Shown here: positions 60,213 through 64,000 of the stretch, piece by piece
How positions within the stretch are numbered: the first letter of the stretch is position 1
Layout of the letters: each line of letters begins with the position of its first letter
NCBI RefSeq assembly: GCF_001766675.1
Contig: NZ_MJLT01000003.1
Span: forward strand, 1 to 64,000
Origin: Arthrobacter sp. SW1
Lineage (GTDB): Bacteria; Actinomycetota; Actinomycetes; Actinomycetales; Micrococcaceae
Reading direction: 5' to 3'
DNA: 64,000 bases
Notes under the pieces: model-generated
Database searches by the model: none
The model's input: the letters and a program-made list of their open reading frames with translations, nothing else
Told to the model about the DNA's origin: nothing
Made by a program: the position numbers and the translations under genes

Positions 60213-61112
60213 TTAGTTGCTGCGCTTTACGGGGGCGACCACCTTGATGACGGCGGAGTCGTCGGCGGCGGCGAGGCCCTGGGCCTGGCCCAGGAGGTAG
60301 AGCTGTTCGGCGGCGGCTGCGACCGGGGCGGCGAGGCCGGCGGCGCGGGTGGCCTTGCCCACGATGCCCATGTCCTTGACGAAGATGTCCAGGCGGGAGA
60401 GCACCTCGGCGCCGTCTTCGCTGTAGGCCTCGAGGATGCGGGGGCCGCGGTTGGAGAGCATGAAGGAGCCTGCAGCGCCGGCTTCGAGGGCGGCGAGGGT
60501 CTTCTCCTGATCCAGGCCGAGGGCGTCGGCGAGGGCCAGTGCTTCGGCTGCGGCGGCGATGTGCACGCCGCAGAGCAGCTGGTTGACGGTCTTGAGGGCC
60601 TGGCCATCGCCGGGCTTGTCGCCGACAATGCTCAGGGTGGAGGCCAGCAGTTCCAGCGCGGGGCGGGCCTTCTCCAGGGCGGCCGGTTCTGCGCCGACCA
60701 CGATCAGCAGGTCGCCTTCGCCTGCGCGCTTAGGTCCGCCGGAGAGCGGCGCGTCAACGAGTTCGACGCCGAATTCCGCCAGCCGCTCGACAGTCGCCGG
60801 AATCGCTTCGGTGCCGACGGTGCTGCCGAGGATGACGACGGCGCCCGGCTTCAGCACCGGGGCCACGCCGTTCTCGCCGAAGAGGACATCGTTGAGCTGT
60901 TCGCCGTTGCGCACGGCAAGCAGCAAGGCGTCTGCGTCCTGGGACGCTTCGCGGGCAGAGGCGAAGGTCTTGATACCGGCTTCGGCGGCGAGTTCCAGGC
61001 GGGGTTCGGCGATGTCGAAGCCGTGGACGGTCAGCTGGCTGGCCATGCGGGTGGCCATCGGCAGGCCCATGGCGCCGAGGCCCAGGACGGTGACGGTGTA
61101 GTTGCTGGTCAT
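60213..61112 (-). CDS. ltnD: LtnD-like NAD(P)-dependent 3-hydroxyacid dehydrogenase
   Basis: This 299-residue beta-hydroxyacid dehydrogenase resembles L-threonate/D-erythronate dehydrogenase (YgbJ). The N-terminal loop is VLGLGAMGLPMATRM (glycines 11, 13, 16). DAPLSGGPKRAGEGDLLIVV is the substrate-binding segment and GDGQALKTVNQLLCG carries the catalytic lysine. FVKDMGIVGKATRAAG follows. It would oxidise the sugar acid at C2 or C3. The start is ATG 61112 with GGAG upstream; a longer open frame enters the repeat and the kinase gene and is rejected. Substrate assignment rests on the neighbouring kinase. Confidence 0.88.
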   Translation of the reverse strand: MTSNYTVTVLGLGAMGLPMATRMASQLTVHGFDIAEPRLELAAEAGIKTFASAREASQDADALLLAVRNGEQLNDVLFGENGVAPVLKPGAVVILGSTVGTEAIPATVERLAEFGVELVDAPLSGGPKRAGEGDLLIVVGAEPAALEKARPALELLASTLSIVGDKPGDGQALKTVNQLLCGVHIAAAAEALALADALGLDQEKTLAALEAGAAGSFMLSNRGPRILEAYSEDGAEVLSRLDIFVKDMGIVGKATRAAGLAAPVAAAAEQLYLLGQAQGLAAADDSAVIKVVAPVKRSN

Positions 61113-61139
61113 GGTGTTCTCCGTTGAATTTGGCGGTGT

Positions 61140-61281
61140 AAGTCTGCTGGTGATCGAGCCTGTCGAGATCCCGGTTTCGACAAGCTCAACCACCGGTGAT
61201 CGAGCCTGTCGGCCGGTGATCGAACCTGTCGAACGGTGATCGAGCCTGTCGAGATCCGGTTTCGACAAGCTCAACCACCGC
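61140..61281. repeat. Array of short direct and inverted repeats between kinase and dehydrogenase genes
   Basis: GGTGATCGAGCCTGTCGA and close variants occur four times (starting near 61149, 61196, 61216 and 61234). TTTCGACAAGCTCAACCACC occurs twice (61175-61194 and 61260-61279). The two motifs are partly inverted copies of each other (CCTGTCGA / TCGACA), so adjacent copies can form hairpins. I recall similar sequences as dispersed intergenic repeats in Arthrobacter and related genera. They lie inside the operon and could cause processing or attenuation. Confidence 0.8.
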
Positions 61282-62781
61282 TTAGAAAGAGGTGCTGAGC
61301 TTGCGGGTGACCTGGGCGAGCGATTCGTCGTTGCCCACGTTCCCGGCGAAGACGATGTACGGGATGCCCTTCGCGGGCCCGTCCACCGGCTCCCACAGCG
61401 AGACGATGCCCGGCAGCATGGGGCCCCGGACAATGGCATGGCGGATTTCCAGGCCGTGCGCCGCCACGTCCGAGGAGGTGATGCCGCCCTTGGCGATGAC
61501 AAACCGCGGCGGGAAGGTTTTCAGCGTCCGGTTCACCACGCTCACGACGGCGGCAGAAACGGTGCGCGCGATCTGCAGGCTCGCGGCGGCGTCGTCGCTC
61601 TTGATGAGCAGGCGGCTGGTGTGGACGATCACGTCGCCTTCATGCAGGGCGTCGACGACGGCGGCCACCACGGATCCGATGTACGCGTCGCCTTCCGCTT
61701 CGTCCGCGAGGAGCTTCTCCACGTCGATCTCGACGATCCGGGCGGAGCCGTGCTCCGCGGTGAGGACGTTGAGCTGGCGGGTGGTCAGGCCCACGTGCGA
61801 GCCGACCACGATCAGGCCGCCGGCGGTGGAGGGTGTGTTGCCTTCGAAGGCTTCCTCGCCGCTAAGGGCCGGGCGGATTTCCTGGCCGATGCGGCCGCGA
61901 ACGAACGGCGGCCCCACGCGGTAGAGCAGCTTCTTGCCGCGGCGTTCGGCTTCTTCCAGGCCCAGGGCGAGCAGGCGGAGATCGTTTTCGGTGACGATGT
62001 CGGCCACGACCGGGGTGGAGTCCGTGGCGGCGTCGATGGCGTCCGCAATGGCCTTGGCAGAGATCGCGGGGTCCCCGGCGGCGGCACCGGCACGGATAAT
62101 GTTGAGGTCCAGGACGATCACATCGCTTGCGGCGAAGCGGCCTTCCGACTTCTCCTCCACATACTTGGCCATCTCGGAATTGGCGAAGCCGAAGGTAGCG
62201 TCCTTGGCGAATTCGGTATCGGATACCGGGGTGAGGCTGCCGGCGTCGCCGCGCATGTAGTGCACGCCGCCGATGGTGACGCGGCCGGCGTCGGGGAAGG
62301 CCGGAACGATCACCACGCCGTCGGTCGCCTCGCCGCTTTCAGCCGCGACGGTGGCGGCGATGACGTCGGTTTCCAGCGGGTAGTGGCCGCGCAGGGTGGA
62401 GTCGGAGCGGCTCACGAAGCCTACGCGGACGCCGGCTGCCGGCGCCGCGGCGAGCGCGTTGCGGACGATTTCCTCGTTGCGGGCGGCGGCCTCGGCGGGG
62501 TCCAGGCTGCGGGTGTTGGTGAGGACGTAGACGGCCGGTTCCAGGCCGTTCTCCACCACGCGACCGAAGGCCCAATCGAAGTCGGCCACGTCCCAGCGGG
62601 TCAGGACAGGCAGTCGGGCGACGGACTGGGTTCCGGTGGGGTCGTCATCCAGCACCACGAGGATGCGGGGCGAGGCCGCAGCGGACGCGGCGACGGCGTC
62701 GGCCACCAGCTGGGCGGGAACCTGGACTTCGGCCGGGAAGGCGGCCAGGACGTCGGCTTCAAGGGCCACGGGGCACTCCAT
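61282..62781 (-). CDS. otnK: Four-carbon acid sugar kinase (OtnK/DUF1537 family)
   Basis: This 499-residue kinase of the DUF1537 family (YgbK/OtnK/DtnK) phosphorylates 3-oxo-tetronate or a tetronate. VVLDDDPTGTQSVARLPV near residue 42 is the N-terminal DDDPTGT signature. LTNTRSLDPAEAAARN, VSRSDSTLRGHYPLETD and VPAFPDAGRVTIGGVHY are further hallmarks, and FVIAKGGITSSDVAAHG near residue 430 is the C-terminal nucleotide-binding motif. The length is slightly above the usual 420-480. The start is ATG 62781. It is first in the operon, behind a palindromic operator at 62817. It works with the dehydrogenase and the aldolase downstream. Confidence 0.9.
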   Translation of the reverse strand: MECPVALEADVLAAFPAEVQVPAQLVADAVAASAAASPRILVVLDDDPTGTQSVARLPVLTRWDVADFDWAFGRVVENGLEPAVYVLTNTRSLDPAEAAARNEEIVRNALAAAPAAGVRVGFVSRSDSTLRGHYPLETDVIAATVAAESGEATDGVVIVPAFPDAGRVTIGGVHYMRGDAGSLTPVSDTEFAKDATFGFANSEMAKYVEEKSEGRFAASDVIVLDLNIIRAGAAAGDPAISAKAIADAIDAATDSTPVVADIVTENDLRLLALGLEEAERRGKKLLYRVGPPFVRGRIGQEIRPALSGEEAFEGNTPSTAGGLIVVGSHVGLTTRQLNVLTAEHGSARIVEIDVEKLLADEAEGDAYIGSVVAAVVDALHEGDVIVHTSRLLIKSDDAAASLQIARTVSAAVVSVVNRTLKTFPPRFVIAKGGITSSDVAAHGLEIRHAIVRGPMLPGIVSLWEPVDGPAKGIPYIVFAGNVGNDESLAQVTRKLSTSF

Positions 62782-62816
62782 TGTGTGGGAAGGCTGGTCT
62801 TGGAATCAGGAATGTA

Positions 62817-62831
62817 AGATGTCAGACATCT
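62817..62831. promoter_or_regulatory. Palindrome AGATGTCAGACATCT upstream of the sugar-acid operon
   Basis: This is a perfect 7-bp inverted repeat around one central base, 36 bases upstream of the kinase start. The core TGTCnGACA resembles operators of FadR/GntR-family repressors. No such regulator is encoded within the window, so the gene must lie elsewhere. Confidence 0.6.
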
Positions 62832-62912
62832 AGCATTTGCAATAGTGTGACATGAGCCTTGGCCGCCGCGCAAGGTGAGCTGCGTCCCATAGGCCGTCGC
62901 TAGGATGGCGGC

Positions 62913-63938
62913 ATGGCTGACACCCTCATCTGGACCGGCTCCTACACCTCCGACGCCGGCGGCGCGGGCCGTGGAATCGGCGCCCTGCGGGCCCGGCCAG
63001 ACGGATCGCTGGAGTCCCTTGGGCTCGCCGCGGCGGGCGATTCGCCGTCGTTCCTCGCAACCCATCCCGCGCTTCCGCTGGTCTACGCGGTCCACGAACA
63101 CGCTCAGACGGTGCGCACATACCGCCGCAGCGGATCCGGCGTCACCCTTGAGCCGCTCGGCGAGGCCTGGCCCGCCGGTTCCGCCGCCTGCCATGTCGCC
63201 GTCGATCCCCGCGGCCGATTCCGGGTGGTTGCGTGCTGGGGCGACGGCCAGGTGCTGCTTTTCGAACTGGACGACGACGGCGCCATCGCCTCCCGCCACG
63301 CGGCGGAACCTTCGCGGGATCCTTACGACGCCGGACGCCCCAGCCGCGCGCACGCCACCCTGATGCTGGCTGACGGGCGGGTCATGACCACCGACCTGGG
63401 CCACGACCTGCTTCGGGCCTGGGATTACGCGCCCGGCGAGGGCCTGCGCCTCGTCCAGGAGATCACGCTGCCGAAGGATTCCGGCCCGCGCCACCTGGTG
63501 CAGCACCCGGACGGAACGGTTTTCGTCGTCACCGAATATTCGATCGAAGTCGCGGTGGTGGAGGCCGGCGCGGACGGCCGTTTCACGCTGGCGGCCATGG
63601 TTCCGGCGAGCGCCGTGGGAGCCCGCGACGGCGACGCCGCGGCCGAGATCGCCCTCTCCCCCGACGGCCGCCACGCCTATGTTGGCGTGCGCGGATCAAA
63701 CCGGGTCTGCGCCCTGGCGGTGGCCAACGGCGGCGCCGCCGCACTTGGCGAGGTTCCCAGTGGGGGCGATTGGCCGCGCCACCACCTGGTGCACGACGGC
63801 TGGCTCCACGTGGCGCACGAGCGCTCCAACGACGTCGTGACGTTCAGGCTGGATCCGGAGACCGGCCTGCCGACCGGCCCGGTGGCGCGACTGGAAACCG
63901 GATCGCCCACCGCGCTGGTTGTTGGCGGAACGGCGTAG
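62913..63938 (+). CDS. Lactonase family (6-phosphogluconolactonase-type beta-propeller) protein
   Basis: This 341-residue seven-bladed beta-propeller belongs to the lactonase family (Pgl type). Repeated blade motifs are LATHPALPLVYAVHE, CHVAVDPRGRFRVVACWGDG, LVQHPDGTVFVVTE and EIALSPDGRHAYVGVRGSN. GPRHLVQHP carries the conserved His/Arg region of this family. It may open 6-phosphogluconolactone or another sugar lactone; it is divergent from the sugar-acid operon, and a lactone-to-acid step feeding it is possible. No signal peptide is seen. Confidence 0.9.
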   Translation: MADTLIWTGSYTSDAGGAGRGIGALRARPDGSLESLGLAAAGDSPSFLATHPALPLVYAVHEHAQTVRTYRRSGSGVTLEPLGEAWPAGSAACHVAVDPRGRFRVVACWGDGQVLLFELDDDGAIASRHAAEPSRDPYDAGRPSRAHATLMLADGRVMTTDLGHDLLRAWDYAPGEGLRLVQEITLPKDSGPRHLVQHPDGTVFVVTEYSIEVAVVEAGADGRFTLAAMVPASAVGARDGDAAAEIALSPDGRHAYVGVRGSNRVCALAVANGGAAALGEVPSGGDWPRHHLVHDGWLHVAHERSNDVVTFRLDPETGLPTGPVARLETGSPTALVVGGTA

Positions 63939-63945
63939 ATCAGCA

Positions 63946-63961
63946 CTGGAAACGCTTCCAG
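63946..63961. promoter_or_regulatory. LacI-family operator-like palindrome CTGGAAACGCTTCCAG
   Basis: This 16-bp palindrome has 7 of 8 pairs matched and a central CG, the form bound by LacI/CcpA-type regulators. It lies 7 bases after the lactonase stop, and probably controls a gene beyond the right edge of the window. Confidence 0.6.
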
Positions 63962-64000
63962 CTTTGGCGGCGCAGCGCCTCGAATGGCCCAATAGTTCCC

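Noticed and set aside
61140..61281. CRISPR array
   Set aside because: Repeats are 18-20 bases, irregularly spaced and partly inverted, spacers are not of constant length, and no cas gene is nearby.

Overview
The window is high-GC DNA from an actinobacterium. Gene content points to the Micrococcaceae (Arthrobacter, Pseudarthrobacter or Paenarthrobacter type). The evidence is a copper amine oxidase whose catalytic residues align with Arthrobacter globiformis AGAO at a constant offset, a desABCD-type desferrioxamine operon with DtxR/IdeR-like boxes, an actinobacterial Ku/LigD end-joining pair, and many ATGA stop/start overlaps. This placement is inferred from gene content, not from a marker gene. 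I see no rRNA, tRNA, CRISPR array, prophage or intact insertion sequence. The window reads as chromosome rich in catabolic operons.

Layout. 1-931: end of ptsI, then ptsH. 1023-3926: Dps, a zinc-ribbon protein, a proline-rich protein and two small membrane proteins. 3984-7537: divergent ku and ligD. 7655-11410: small protein, PrmC-like methyltransferase with a structured leader, MHS-family transporter, VOC protein. 11514-13921: TetR regulator plus a reductase/hydrolase fusion, bracketed by two copies of a palindromic repeat. 14052-16423: SRPBCC, FUSC and SDR proteins. 16420-22841: amine catabolism (permease, aldehyde dehydrogenase, copper amine oxidase, TetR). 22838-26128: LysR with a RidA / DUF1028 / M20 operon. 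26206-28430: flavin monooxygenase and two small proteins.

28507-41435 is the strongest functional unit. It contains an IclR regulator, a succinyl-CoA:3-oxoacid CoA-transferase (two subunits), a thiolase, an alpha/beta hydrolase, an XRE-TetR hybrid regulator, a BKACE enzyme, a carnitine-dehydrogenase-like protein, a thioesterase and a dipeptide-type ABC importer. Read together these make a route from L-carnitine to glycine betaine plus acetoacetate, and from acetoacetate to two acetyl-CoA.

41604-47135 is desferrioxamine-type siderophore synthesis (desDCBA on the minus strand). 47777-51031 holds a kinase, an acetyltransferase and membrane proteins. 51084-53692 is an M20 hydrolase with an MFS transporter, divergent from a tandem-duplicated Lrp-type regulator and a 930-residue Orn/Lys/Arg decarboxylase (to 57744). 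57773-62781 is a four-gene sugar-acid cluster: class II aldolase, GntP permease, LtnD-like dehydrogenase and OtnK-like kinase. These three enzyme families are, from memory, the ones fused in a plant protein. The window ends with a lactonase and a LacI-type operator.

Several gene ends carry strong hairpins or dispersed palindromic repeats (2159, 7560, 11428, 13970, 26135, 41492, 57750, 61140). Candidate operators sit in the divergent spacers and match the family of the adjacent regulator in several cases.
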